64,000 nt of DNA from CAZCDS01 sp964497585 (GTDB taxonomy: Bacteria > Desulfobacterota > Desulfomonilia > Desulfomonilales > Desulfomonilaceae), in the NCBI GenBank assembly GCA_964497585.1, contig CAZCDS010000016.1:47260-111259 (forward strand). The letters run 5' to 3'. Positions 55,330 through 64,000 of this stretch are shown one piece after another. A program made the position numbers and the translations under genes. Numbering within the stretch: the stretch's first letter is position 1; each line of letters starts with the position of its first letter. The notes under the pieces are model-generated. The model saw only the letters and a list, made by a program, of their open reading frames with translations, was not told where the DNA came from and searched no databases.

Positions 55330-57927
55330 GTGAGTGACCCCACCATGTCGGTCTCTTCCGACCCGATTGCCGGGTGTGACCGTAAAAGGATTGAAGCCCT
55401 GCTGTCCCGAATCCGCAAGCCGGCCAGGTACATCGGCGGCGAGGTGAACGTGGTCCGCAAAGACCTCGCGTCCGTCGGGCTCCGGGTTGCCCTGGCCTTT
55501 CCAGACGTGTACGAGGTGGGAATGTCTCACCTTGGACTGAAGATCCTATACAGCATTGTGAACCGCCGCCCCGAATACTGGGCTGAGCGGGTATTCGCTC
55601 CGTGGCCGGATCTCGAGGCTCTGCTACGGAAGCACTCGGAACCCCTGGTGACTCTAGAATCGGGCACCCCCTTGTCTGAATTCGACATTGTCGGATTTTC
55701 GCTCCAGTATGAATTGTGTGCGACCAATGTCCTGCAGATGCTCGACCTGGGAGGAATACCGTTGCGCGCCGAAGAGAGGGGAAAGGATGATCCGCTGGTG
55801 ATAGCCGGCGGTCCTATTGCCTTCAATCCCGCCCCCTGGGCGCCTTTTTTTGACGCACTGGCCATAGGAGAAGGCGAGGAGCTGATCCTGGATCTCTGTG
55901 ACATGGCATTTGAGGGAAAAGGCGAGGCGAGGGCAAGGAACGACGTGCTGGCCCGCTGGAAGGAACTTGAGGGGGTCCACGTGCCCACACTTCACCGCGC
56001 GGGAGACGTAGTATCAAGGAGAATAGTATCGGACCTGGACCGTGCCAGTTTTCCCGAAGATCTGGTTGTTCCCTATTGTGAGACGGTCCACGATCGCATC
56101 GGTGTGGAGATTGCTCGAGGCTGCACCAGGGGGTGTCGCTTTTGTCAGGCCGGCATGATTTACCGGCCCGTCAGGGAGCGAGCCGCGGATTCAATTGTGG
56201 AACTGGCTGGAAAGAGCTTGGAAGTCACCGGCTGGGAAGAAGTGGCGCTCCTCTCGCTGTCATCCGGCGATTACTCGTGCATCATCGATCTCATCGAACG
56301 GATGGTGGAGGAATTCGGCAGGGACCAGGTGGCCGTATCCCTGCCGTCCCTACGGACGGAGACCTTTGACGCAGAAATGGCAGAACAGATTCGAAGGGTG
56401 CGAAAGACAGGCTTCACGCTTGCCCCCGAAGCGGGAACCGACCGCCTGCGTCGGCTGATCAATAAGGGGAACAGTGAAGAAGACCTGGAGAAAGCCTTCT
56501 CAGGCGCGTTTTCCCAGGGATGGCAGACACTGAAGCTCTATTTCATGATCGGACTGCCCGGTGAGACAGAGGAGGATCTGGACGGCATGGTCGGGTTGAT
56601 TCGGAGAGCATCCAAGTGGGCCCGCGGCAAAAAGATGACCGTGTCCGTGTCGACCTTCGTGCCGAAATGCCATACCCCCTTCCAATGGGCGGAACAGATC
56701 TCCATCGACGCGACGAGACGCAGACAGGCGCACATCAGAAAATTCTTCCGAAAGGGGCGGATCCGAGTTAAGTTTCACGATCCTTACGCGTCTTTTCTGG
56801 AAGGTGTAATTGCCAGAGGGGACTGCGCTCTGTCCGCGATTATCGAGAAGGCTTACCGTCTCGGCGCTCGCTTCGACGGCTGGGACGAACACCTGAACTT
56901 TGATATCTGGATTCGAGCCCTTGAAGACTCGGGGGTTGACCCGAGTAACTACCTCAGGCAGCGCAACGTCGACGAAGAACTGCCCTGGGACTTCGTGGAC
57001 ACGGGGGTGAGCCGCGAGTACCTGATACGGGAATGGGAACGGGCCCTCTCCGAAGAGACCACCGCGGATTGCCGATTCGGGGAGTGCGAAGGGTGCGGCG
57101 TGTGCGATTTCGAAGCGATCTACCCGAGAAGCGGCGGACCGTTGACCGTAAAGGCCCCCCGAGAGTCCTCCCGTGAGGATTCGTTCGGTGAGCCGGCCAT
57201 AAGGCGTTTTCGGTTGCGGTACGGGAAGGAGGGACCGATCCGCTTTCTGGGTCATCGAGATCTCATCCGGGCTTTCCACAGGGCTTTTCGTCGAGCCGGT
57301 CTCTCGCTCGACTATTCCCGCGGGTTCCATCCCCATCCACGGTTGCGGTTTTCTCCTCCGTTGAGCGTGGGCATCGAGAGCCTGTGCGAGTACCTTGATT
57401 TCGACCTGCAGGACTTCCTTGATGAAAGGATTGTGGTGCTGGCGGCTCTGGAGAAGAACCTGCCGAACGGGATAGATGCGCTTGATATCAAGGAAATTCC
57501 GTTGAATAGTCGACCTCTTTCTGGTATTATCCAATCCTTTACATACCAGATCTCTGCTTCCGATTCGCTGACGCCCGAGGAGATGGCGCGCCGGATAAGC
57601 GAATTTGAGCGCGCTGAGTCCGTTCCCATCACCGTCGGACGAGAGGAAAAAGGCAGGCGCCTGGATCTCAAAGAGTGGGTCGAAGACGTTGAATTCACAG
57701 GCTCCGGTCTCTTGGTAACCCTTCGAGTGGGCCGAGAGGGCTCTGTCAATCCCTTTGACGCGGCTGCCGGACTGCTCGGGCGGACCAGAAAAGAAGCGAG
57801 ATCGCTGAGGATTCGAAAGACGTTCGCACACCTGGCGGTATCTTTAGCCCAGGACGAGGGAAACTCCCATGGCCAACGAGATCGTGATGAACATCACGGA
57901 GAGAGAAAGCCGTCTGGCTCTCATTGA
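55330..57927 (+). CDS. Radical SAM protein fused to DUF2344 (TIGR03960/TIGR03936 type)
   Basis: An 865-residue protein. The N-terminal part is cobalamin-binding-domain-like. The radical SAM cluster motif GCTRGCRFC uses Cys265, 269 and 272. Later cysteines (CRFGECEGCGVC, near 580) suggest an additional cluster. The C-terminal 200 residues are DUF2344 (RLRYGKEGPIRFLGHRDLIR, then RGFHPHPRLRFSPPL). The reaction is unknown; the gene commonly precedes RNase G, as here, with which it overlaps by 59 bases. The start GTG 55330 has AGGA close by, and ATG 55345 is an alternative. Confidence 0.9.
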   Translation: MSDPTMSVSSDPIAGCDRKRIEALLSRIRKPARYIGGEVNVVRKDLASVGLRVALAFPDVYEVGMSHLGLKILYSIVNRRPEYWAERVFAPWPDLEALLRKHSEPLVTLESGTPLSEFDIVGFSLQYELCATNVLQMLDLGGIPLRAEERGKDDPLVIAGGPIAFNPAPWAPFFDALAIGEGEELILDLCDMAFEGKGEARARNDVLARWKELEGVHVPTLHRAGDVVSRRIVSDLDRASFPEDLVVPYCETVHDRIGVEIARGCTRGCRFCQAGMIYRPVRERAADSIVELAGKSLEVTGWEEVALLSLSSGDYSCIIDLIERMVEEFGRDQVAVSLPSLRTETFDAEMAEQIRRVRKTGFTLAPEAGTDRLRRLINKGNSEEDLEKAFSGAFSQGWQTLKLYFMIGLPGETEEDLDGMVGLIRRASKWARGKKMTVSVSTFVPKCHTPFQWAEQISIDATRRRQAHIRKFFRKGRIRVKFHDPYASFLEGVIARGDCALSAIIEKAYRLGARFDGWDEHLNFDIWIRALEDSGVDPSNYLRQRNVDEELPWDFVDTGVSREYLIREWERALSEETTADCRFGECEGCGVCDFEAIYPRSGGPLTVKAPRESSREDSFGEPAIRRFRLRYGKEGPIRFLGHRDLIRAFHRAFRRAGLSLDYSRGFHPHPRLRFSPPLSVGIESLCEYLDFDLQDFLDERIVVLAALEKNLPNGIDALDIKEIPLNSRPLSGIIQSFTYQISASDSLTPEEMARRISEFERAESVPITVGREEKGRRLDLKEWVEDVEFTGSGLLVTLRVGREGSVNPFDAAAGLLGRTRKEARSLRIRKTFAHLAVSLAQDEGNSHGQRDRDEHHGERKPSGSH

Positions 57928-59398
57928 GAACGGACAGGTGGTAGAGTTTCACGTCGAACGCAGGGGCGAGCGCGGGATCGTCGGCAATATCTACAAGGGG
58001 CGTGTGATCAAAGTCCTCCCGGGAATGCAGGCCGCGTTCGTGGACATCGGACTGCCCAGAGCCGCTTTTCTTTACGTTGGAGATATCCACCGCCATATCC
58101 ACGACCTCAACTTCATAGTCGACGACGACGAGGACGAAGAGGTTGCCGAGGAGACCCCGGCAGCGGAAGAATCCATGGAGGACCAGGCCCACTTCCAGCT
58201 CCCCATTGAGGACCTCATCGAGGAAGGTGAAGAAATCCTCGTCCAGATATCCAAGGAACCGCTGGGTAGCAAAGGAGCGCGGGTGACCTCCCATATCTCC
58301 ATACCGGGAAGGCACCTTGTCTTCATGCCGACGGTTGACCACGTGGGCATCTCCCGCAGGATCGAGAACGAGCTAGAGAGACAGCGGCTGCGGGACATCA
58401 TCGCTGAGATCAAGCCGCCGGCCTGCGGAATCATCGTACGTACCGTCAGCGAAAAGGAGAGCGCGGGAAAGTTGCAAGCCGACCTCAAATTTCTCGACGG
58501 GACCTGGCAGCGGATTGTGGAAAAAGAGGCAAAAGTCCCCGCACCCTGCCTCATCTACGAGGATCTTGACCTTTGCCTGCGCGGCGTGCGCGACCTCTTT
58601 ACGGAAAACGTCGATAGACTGCTGGTGGACTCACAGGAGCATTACCACCGGATCCTTGAATTCATGGATACGTTCATGCCTTCCCTGAAGCCTTGGGTCG
58701 AATACTACGACAGAGAAGATCCCATATTCGATTTCTTCGGTATTGAAATGGAGCTGAACAAGGCTCTGGGAAGAAAAGTGTGGTTGAAATCGGGCGGCTA
58801 CATCAACATCGACTTCACCGAGGCCCTCGTGGCCATCGACGTCAACACCGGCCGGTACGTCGGTAAGCGCAACCTCCAGGAAACCATACTCAAGACCAAC
58901 CTCGAAGCGGTAAGGGAGATTGCATACCAGCTCCGGCTGAGAAACATCGGCGGGATTATCATCGTCGATTTCATCGACATGGACAGGGCCGCGGACCGAG
59001 AAAAGGTCATGAACGCGTTGCACGAGGCACTCAAGAGAGACAAGCAGAAGACGAATATACTCAAGATCTCGGAGCTCGGTCTCGTGCAAATGACCCGGAA
59101 ACGGACTCGCGAAAGCCTCACCCGGACCCTCTGCGAACAATGCCCGTACTGCGAAGGGAAGGGGTTCATCAAGTCGCAAACCACTCTCTGTTACGAGATT
59201 CTCCGGGCCCTCGCGAGAGATCTCAGCGACGAACGCGGGGTAGACGTCAAGATTACGGCTCACCCGGAGGTGGTCCAGCTCTTGCTCGAAGAAGGAAGCG
59301 AAGAGCTGGAGATGATCCAGCGAAAATTCGATACGCGGATCCAGCTCAATCCAGACCCGAATCTCTATCAGGAGCAGTACGAAATCGTGAGAGGTTGA
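57869..59398 (+). CDS. rng: Ribonuclease G
   Basis: A 509-residue endoribonuclease that trims the 16S rRNA 5' end and cleaves mRNA. The N-terminal S1 domain includes GNIYKGRVIKVLPGMQAAFV. An acidic insertion of about 35 residues (DDDEDEEVAEETPAAE) follows within S1. The catalytic part has the Mg-binding VAIDVNTG and IIIVDFIDM. The zinc-link CPYCEGKG tetramerisation motif is near residue 430. It starts within the radical SAM gene. It is full length for the E. coli-like type. Confidence 0.95.
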   Translation: MANEIVMNITERESRLALIENGQVVEFHVERRGERGIVGNIYKGRVIKVLPGMQAAFVDIGLPRAAFLYVGDIHRHIHDLNFIVDDDEDEEVAEETPAAEESMEDQAHFQLPIEDLIEEGEEILVQISKEPLGSKGARVTSHISIPGRHLVFMPTVDHVGISRRIENELERQRLRDIIAEIKPPACGIIVRTVSEKESAGKLQADLKFLDGTWQRIVEKEAKVPAPCLIYEDLDLCLRGVRDLFTENVDRLLVDSQEHYHRILEFMDTFMPSLKPWVEYYDREDPIFDFFGIEMELNKALGRKVWLKSGGYINIDFTEALVAIDVNTGRYVGKRNLQETILKTNLEAVREIAYQLRLRNIGGIIIVDFIDMDRAADREKVMNALHEALKRDKQKTNILKISELGLVQMTRKRTRESLTRTLCEQCPYCEGKGFIKSQTTLCYEILRALARDLSDERGVDVKITAHPEVVQLLLEEGSEELEMIQRKFDTRIQLNPDPNLYQEQYEIVRG

Positions 59399-59647
59399 GC
59401 GATGCCGAATCATTCATCAACAGGATATCGCTAAGGGAAATTTGCACCAGACGAGCACAATGCAGACGCAAGCCGGGACCTCCCGAGGGACTCTTTGAAC
59501 TCGAAAGCGTCCATGCGGGTTGAGCCCACTTCTTGCGGGAAAAAGCACGTTTCTGGAGCTAAGTTTGCTTTGTGACTGAAACTTTAGCTTTTCTTGTCGG
59601 TCGAAAGGTAGTATGATATGAGAATTGATCAATCCAGGGAGGCAGTA

Positions 59648-60112
59648 ATGGTAGAACGCTCTACGCTTGCCTGCGTACGTCTCCTCGTTTGTCTCATTCT
59701 TGTCGTAGGACTCTGCGCGATCGCTTCGGCCGGGGTGCCGGACGCGTACCGGGGTGTCAAACTCGGCATGGCCAAGTCTGACGTCATTAAGGTCCTTAAG
59801 AAAAGTCCCGGACACTTTTTCTACGATGACCTGGGATCCGAGGTTGCAGAATTGATCCGGGGGGACGATCTCTTCCGACACGCGACGTACCGCTTCGACG
59901 ATTCCGGCATTCTCGTGGAGATCGCGCTCCAAATGCGGGAGATCCTCGGGCGGCAAAAGGTGCTGCAGATCTATGACAAGGAGCATGGACTCAATCTCTC
60001 CAGTCTCAAGGGCACAAGGGAAGGTGACCGCATCATCGAGGTGAAGGGCAACAGGCTGATAATGAAGAAAGGGCACATGACAGAGGTGCGCGCCGCGGGG
60101 AAGACGCGGTGA
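59648..60112 (+). CDS. Exported hypothetical protein
   Basis: A 154-residue protein with a signal peptide (LACVRLLVCLILVVGLCAIA, then SAG). A compact domain follows with YRGVKLGMAKSDVIKVLKKSPG and RHATYRFDDSGILVEIALQM, reminiscent of BamE/SmpA-like small folds (GMxxxxVxxxLG helix). The match is only suggestive. ATG 59648 has GGAGG five bases upstream. A likely promoter TTGTCG/TATGAG lies about 60 bases before it. Confidence 0.7.
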   Translation: MVERSTLACVRLLVCLILVVGLCAIASAGVPDAYRGVKLGMAKSDVIKVLKKSPGHFFYDDLGSEVAELIRGDDLFRHATYRFDDSGILVEIALQMREILGRQKVLQIYDKEHGLNLSSLKGTREGDRIIEVKGNRLIMKKGHMTEVRAAGKTR

Positions 60113-60255
60113 GGACGACGGTGTAATTTCCGTTATTGATATCCCGGAAAGACACTCCGCGGCCAGATCAGGCATGAGAACGTTCCCTGACCGCGGGAGG
60201 GGTCAGCGGTCACCGGGAAGACGAGAGCCCCCTTGACTGATCCCGCCAGGTGGAC

Positions 60256-60618
60256 TTAGCCGCTGACTTCAGGCCCAGTTTCTACGATCCTCTCGAGTGC
60301 AATGATTAGATGGCGCACGGTGGGATCGTCTGCCAGGATTCTCCTGACCTCACGGTGCTGGTACACGCTCCCCATCACAATCATGTCGGTGACCGCGCCT
60401 TCCTCTCCATAGTAGGCTTCGTGACTAACCGCCGCCTCGGCGCCGACCTCATTGTACGCCTCCTTGACCACACGCGCGTGCGATCCCTTGACTTCTCGCA
60501 CCAGCACGTTCATATGAATCGCTCTCGTGGCCATCATTTCGCTGTTTGAGGAGCCAAGGGCATCGAGTGCTTCAGTTGCTTCCTCAACAGATTCGAATTC
60601 GATTCTCTGCGCGTCCAT
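60256..60618 (-). CDS. Hypothetical protein, unrecognised
   Basis: A 120-residue soluble protein of regular alpha/beta type: an N-terminal helix (ESVEEATEALDALGSSNSE), then MNVLVREVKGSHARVVKEAY and DMIVMGSVYQHREVRRILAD. No known motif. Its codon pattern and spacing look like a real gene. It converges on the exported hypothetical upstream. The ribosome-binding site is at wide spacing (GGAG eleven bases away). Confidence 0.6.
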   Translation of the reverse strand: MDAQRIEFESVEEATEALDALGSSNSEMMATRAIHMNVLVREVKGSHARVVKEAYNEVGAEAAVSHEAYYGEEGAVTDMIVMGSVYQHREVRRILADDPTVRHLIIALERIVETGPEVSG

Positions 60619-60832
60619 TCCGGTGTTTGCTCCGCTTCGATGATGACATGGAGTCTATTCATCCTAGGGCCCTCCTGTCAAACCGGAAAGCGAAATTGCC
60701 GCTGTTTTGGGCCACGAGAACACGTATCAGGTGCGGGACACGTGGAATTGTACGGCACGCCATCATCCGTGCAAGGGGAAGCCCGAAGGTGGAACTCAAC
60801 TGGCAACCCGGTCAATGTTTTCACGAGAATCG

Positions 60833-60883
60833 TGATCGCGTATTAAGAAAAGTGAAAAACCTCGTTGGCCCTGAGGTTTCAGG
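60833..60883 (+). repeat. Left-end repeat of a decayed IS1380-like element
   Basis: A 51-bp block ending in CCTGAGGTTTCAGG matches the last 51 bases of the window at 47 positions. It sits about 150 bp before the transposase remnant. Base differences are at four places. Confidence 0.8.
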
Positions 60884-61030
60884 GAGATAGAATGATTTTC
60901 GCTTAGAGGTTCTATCATCAGCGAGGTGAGGCGATTATGGCATAAGGCTTCTTCCTTTCCAGTATGACGTTGAGAAAGAGCCCGGAGGGACGACATCGCT
61001 TGCAGGGCTGCCGCAGGGCTGCCGCTGTAT

Positions 61031-62437
61031 ATGGAATTAGCCGAGGTAATGGGCCTTCGTGGCTTGATAGAGGAGCATGTGCAGGTTGGCACGGGTGACC
61101 CAGGGGTGTACCGACGACCAGATGATCATGGCCCTTCTGCTGCTGAATCTGGCCGGAGGAGATTCTGTGGATGATGTGAGGGTGCTCGAAGGAGACGAAG
61201 GGTTCTGCCGGCTGCTGCGGAAGTGGAGTTTTACGGTCGGACGAGGTCCGAGCGGCGAGCGCTCAAGAGGCGGTGGCGCAAGCAACGAACACGGACTCTT
61301 CCCTCTCCCAAAGCGGTCCGCAAGTATCTGGAGTGCTTTAACGACCTGAACAGGACAAGCGCAGGAGGGCCCACAGGGCATTCACTGCTCAGCCCTCGGA
61401 TCTTCTTTGTGCTCTAATCCGCTTGGCGGGAGTGTTTTCTGCGGCGATGCAGCGGCGGTGACCTGAGAGCATGGCGACATTGGATATGGATGCCACGCTG
61501 GTGGAGACGTTCAAGAAGGCGGCGCTATACTGTTACAAGAAGTTTTGGGCGTATCAACCGTTGAACGTCTATTGGGCAGAACACGGGCTCATGCTCTTCA
61601 GTGAATAGCGGAACTGCAAGGTTCCTGCTGATTACGATCTGCTTCGCCCTTTCGAGCAGGCGTTGGAATTGGTTCCCGTGGGGGTGAACAAGGTCTATCT
61701 CCGATCGGGCACTGCCGGTCACGTGGTGGAGTTGCTCAGATATTGTGCTGAGGCAAAAAACAGCGTTTCGGTGTCATCGTGTTTGCCGTGGGCGTGGCTG
61801 TTATCGAGGCGTTCAGGCAGGCGGTACGGGAGGTGGCCGAGGCTGATTGGTGCCCTCTGCTCAGAGGGGTCAATGGCAGGTTGGTGGCCACAGGCCAGGA
61901 GTATGCCGAGGTCTGTTGTGTGCCGAAGTGGGTTGCAGGGGAGAAGGATGGGCCCGTCTATCGTTTCCTGGCATTCGGGAGCCCTTGGATCAGCAGCCTC
62001 TGGCCCGGCATGGAGGCACTACTGAGTCTGCCTTTTCCGACCATGGATCAGGCCGCGGCCACCTTCAAGGTGACGGGAATCGTGGAGAACCTTGATCTGC
62101 CGGTATCCACAGCGGTACGGAAAGGGTGAAGACGCCCATGCCGTTATGAAGGAAGATCTGGCGGGGGGAAGCTCTCTTCCCAGTTGTTTGGGACTGGTAC
62201 AGCGTGGTGCCAGATCATGATTTTGCCGTTCAACGTTCAATGAGCCACGGACCGCGCGGTGGGGGGGACTGGGTGAAGCGCCTCATGAAGGCGGTGCGCT
62301 TCCGCTTGATCAACCTGCCCGGCCGCGTCTATGAGCGGAGCGGGCAGCTCTTCGTGCGACGTGCAGGGGGTCATCCGTCGAACGAGATGCTCTTGGAAGC
62401 ACGAAGGAGGATGCTTTGCTTTTGCGATTCGGGATAA
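61031..62437 (+). pseudogene. IS1380-family transposase remnant
   Basis: Family-typical blocks run in order through different frames. DDQMIMALLLLNLAGGDSVD and RRALKRRWRKQRTRTLPSP come first. LDMDATLVETFKKAALYCYK (the DDE first Asp region), AYQPLNVYWAEHG and VPVGVNKVYLRSGTAGH come next. Then VAEADWCPLL, an AHAVMKEDLAGG stretch, and RFRLINLPGRVYERS with RAGGHPSNEMLLEARRR. At least three frame changes and a TAG near 61606 interrupt them. It cannot encode a working enzyme. Confidence 0.85.
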
Positions 62438-62781
62438 GAGAGCACAGGGGGGAGAAGGTTGCTCTTACGGGGAGCTGACACGAGTCCGGGGGGATAGCTC
62501 CTTCGGAAACGGGCCCGAATCGGGAGAAAACACATACCTTTTCCGACATCGTGCCACGTGACCCAATTTTGAGGTCATTGGCCTGTCACGAGTCCAAAAT
62601 CCTGACCCTCCGAGGGCCAACACACCGCCGGCACCAAAACTGACCGTGGATTCTGGCTTTGGTCTTGACTTGCGGCAAAAAGTCCGGTAAATTAGAATAT
62701 TACAGCCAAAGTATTCAGTTTGCCCCGGTGCTTGTGTCTCGATGTTGCGCGCTGGACGCGGTCTGCGCAGGGGGTAAGGGT
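62438..62781. other. Intergenic region after the IS remnant
   Basis: About 340 bp with no gene. It should hold the lost right end of the insertion sequence and the promoter of the barrel gene. An AT-rich patch lies near 62690. Confidence 0.4.
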
Positions 62782-63879
62782 ATGAAAAAACTTGGGGTTG
62801 TGTGTGTCGCAATCTGGTTGCTGGCGGGAATTCCGGCTCTGAGTTGGTCGCAAGGGTTTCTTCCTGGTCTGTCTTCCGTGGTGAGCCTCTACTCGGCTGG
62901 CGACATCTCTGCCAAGTTGTCTGCCGGGTATTTTGCCACAGACTTCTCTTTCGGTGGGGATCAGAATAACCCTTTCTCAGCAAGGCTTATTGTTCCTCCT
63001 GTGTTCCTGGGACCGCAGTTATACGCCTACAGCGGATTCGACTACAAGTATACGGTTACAGGCTTGGCCCTAGGCCTTTCAGGCGAATATCGACCAAGCA
63101 TTTCCTTTCCGGGGTCTGACGCAAGGCTTGGGTTCATCTGGTCGGGCCGGTACATGATACCGCAACGTGGGTTGGCAGGGCAGTCGTACAGACGATCTTT
63201 CGCTTTTCCACTCGTGGGACTGCCGGGCGACCTGTCCTGGAACGTGTCCACTCAATGGTGGTGGGTTGAAGGTCTGGTGTCCCTTGAGGTCGCGCCCGCG
63301 TTGGAGCTTCTCGCGGGATGCCGCTATGAGTCCATTTTCACCAAGTTTTACAGCCCTGTTTTCGACGAGCCTTCTCCGTTCGTCGTGATCCTCCCTTTCC
63401 CATTGGCTCCGGTCATAGTGCCGATAAGATTTCACTCCGCCTTGGATGAAGCCGAGGGAACAGCCGCCGGATTTCAACCTCTCGTCGGTCTAAGGCTAAG
63501 CCACGAGGACTCGACGGGAGGACTGAGAATCACAGCCATGGGATGGCCCGTAGTCATCGGCGGATTCCTCGAATTCAATGAAACGGTCGGTGGGGCGGCA
63601 TTGCGGCCCGAGGTTCGTGCACGATTTGTAGCCGGATACTACTGGCACCTGATAGCCGAGTATGAGCGGGTGTTGGCAGGCAGGGGGCGGATCGGCGGTT
63701 TTCTCAGGTGGGACTATGTCCGCGGAACAGTCCGGCAAGAAGTGAACGAACTTTCCATGCAGGATCCTATTGTGGCTCCCGGGAGAGGTGCAGGGGGGCC
63801 GGGCGAAGGTTCGACAATGCTCAACTCGCTCACGGTGGGGGTTTCTTTCACGCTCGACTTCCTCGCTCCAGACATCTAG
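62782..63879 (+). CDS. Predicted outer-membrane beta-barrel protein
   Basis: A 365-residue protein with a signal peptide (KKLGVVCVAIWLLAGIPALS). The rest is strand-rich with alternating residues and aromatic belts, for example GAALRPEVRARFVAGYYWHL and FLRWDYVRGTVRQEV. It ends with LTVGVSFTLDFL, an aromatic C-terminal strand of the type read by the BAM machinery. No family is recognised. ATG 62782 follows GGGGGTAAGGG; the frame's far earlier start at 62659 would disrupt the signal peptide. The left-end repeat of a second IS lies about 70 bp beyond. Confidence 0.75.
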   Translation: MKKLGVVCVAIWLLAGIPALSWSQGFLPGLSSVVSLYSAGDISAKLSAGYFATDFSFGGDQNNPFSARLIVPPVFLGPQLYAYSGFDYKYTVTGLALGLSGEYRPSISFPGSDARLGFIWSGRYMIPQRGLAGQSYRRSFAFPLVGLPGDLSWNVSTQWWWVEGLVSLEVAPALELLAGCRYESIFTKFYSPVFDEPSPFVVILPFPLAPVIVPIRFHSALDEAEGTAAGFQPLVGLRLSHEDSTGGLRITAMGWPVVIGGFLEFNETVGGAALRPEVRARFVAGYYWHLIAEYERVLAGRGRIGGFLRWDYVRGTVRQEVNELSMQDPIVAPGRGAGGPGEGSTMLNSLTVGVSFTLDFLAPDI

Positions 63880-63949
63880 GGACCAGCAGAGTCCCGGAAA
63901 TTGCCTTGTTCTCTCCCTCTGTGGTCGGTTCTTTCACGGGACTGGCCCC

Positions 63950-64000
63950 TGATCGCGCATCAAGAAAAGTGAAAAGCCTCGTTGCCCCTGAGGTTTCAGG
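63950..64000 (+). repeat. Left end of a probable second IS1380-like copy, cut by the window edge
   Basis: A 51-bp block, CCTGAGGTTTCAGG at its end, matches 60833-60883 with four differences in the same orientation. A transposase gene would be expected just past the window end. This copy has a cleaner CCTGATCGCG at the tip. Confidence 0.75.

Larger units (their letters stand above)
60833..62437 (+). mobile_element. Decayed IS1380-family insertion sequence
   Basis: The left-end repeat is followed by a degraded transposase. I could not find a matching right end in 62438-62781. The right boundary is set at the end of the transposase remnant and is uncertain. Confidence 0.7.

Noticed and set aside
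56500..57831. Long minus-strand frame of 443 codons opposite the radical SAM gene
   Set aside because: The protein has no family resemblance and the plus-strand gene has all its motifs; the frame is an artefact of GC-rich codons.
1..64000. CRISPR arrays, rRNA and tRNA genes
   Set aside because: No regularly spaced repeats, no tRNA-like arms and no rRNA-like sequence were seen in the intergenic regions read.

Overview
The window is chromosomal DNA of moderately high GC content from a Gram-negative bacterium. HldE, OmpA- and LolA-like proteins and a predicted outer-membrane barrel imply an LPS-bearing outer membrane. An in-frame UGA used as selenocysteine, an AcuA-type acetyltransferase, an NDP-forming acyl-CoA ligase alpha subunit, a thiolase and a 638-residue aconitase fit an anaerobic Desulfobacterota/Deltaproteobacteria lineage, perhaps Desulfomonile- or Syntrophobacter-like. 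That placement is inference; there is no rRNA or tRNA to test it.

Layout. 0-6 kb: a SagB-type oxidoreductase coupled to a rhodanese-ferritin fusion whose catalytic Cys codon is TGA (predicted Sec, with a SECIS-like hairpin), then copZ-copA. 6-12 kb: a DUF2156 protein, cobU, dprA and topA. 12-21 kb: envelope proteins, including a double-SUMF1/PDZ protein, a parvulin foldase and a TPR/transglutaminase-like protein behind a perfect-consensus promoter. 21-28 kb: mobA, dgt, a zinc-ribbon membrane protein, a small winged-helix protein, a GNAT/acuA pair, cdd and a vWA-OmpA protein. 28-33 kb: an accessory segment with covarying hairpin repeats, a probable polymorphic toxin cut by an in-frame amber codon just before its HNH nuclease motif, an overlapping candidate immunity gene, and about 1 kb of non-coding DNA. 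33-43 kb: a LolA-like protein, asd, then a thiolase, hotdog, MBL and aconitase run behind a hairpin-rich leader. 42-47 kb: a lipoprotein, a Ser/Gly/Tyr/Trp repeat protein, a second SUMF1/PDZ protein and hldE. 47-60 kb: a sensor-like membrane protein with a palindrome over its -10, thiD-thiN, moaA, a glycosyltransferase, the acyl-CoA ligase alpha subunit, a radical SAM/DUF2344 protein and rng. 60-64 kb: a decayed IS1380-family element, a barrel protein and the left end of what looks like a second copy of that element.

How the genes fit together. cobU, thiD-thiN, mobA and moaA belong to cofactor biosynthesis (cobalamin, thiamine, molybdenum cofactor), but they are scattered and do not form one operon. 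Thiolase, aconitase, the acyl-CoA ligase and AcuA point to acyl-CoA/acetate metabolism. The most notable observations are the Sec-rhodanese-ferritin protein, the amber-interrupted toxin with its overlapping partner, the low-complexity secreted repeat protein, and the hairpin repeats with compensatory base changes.
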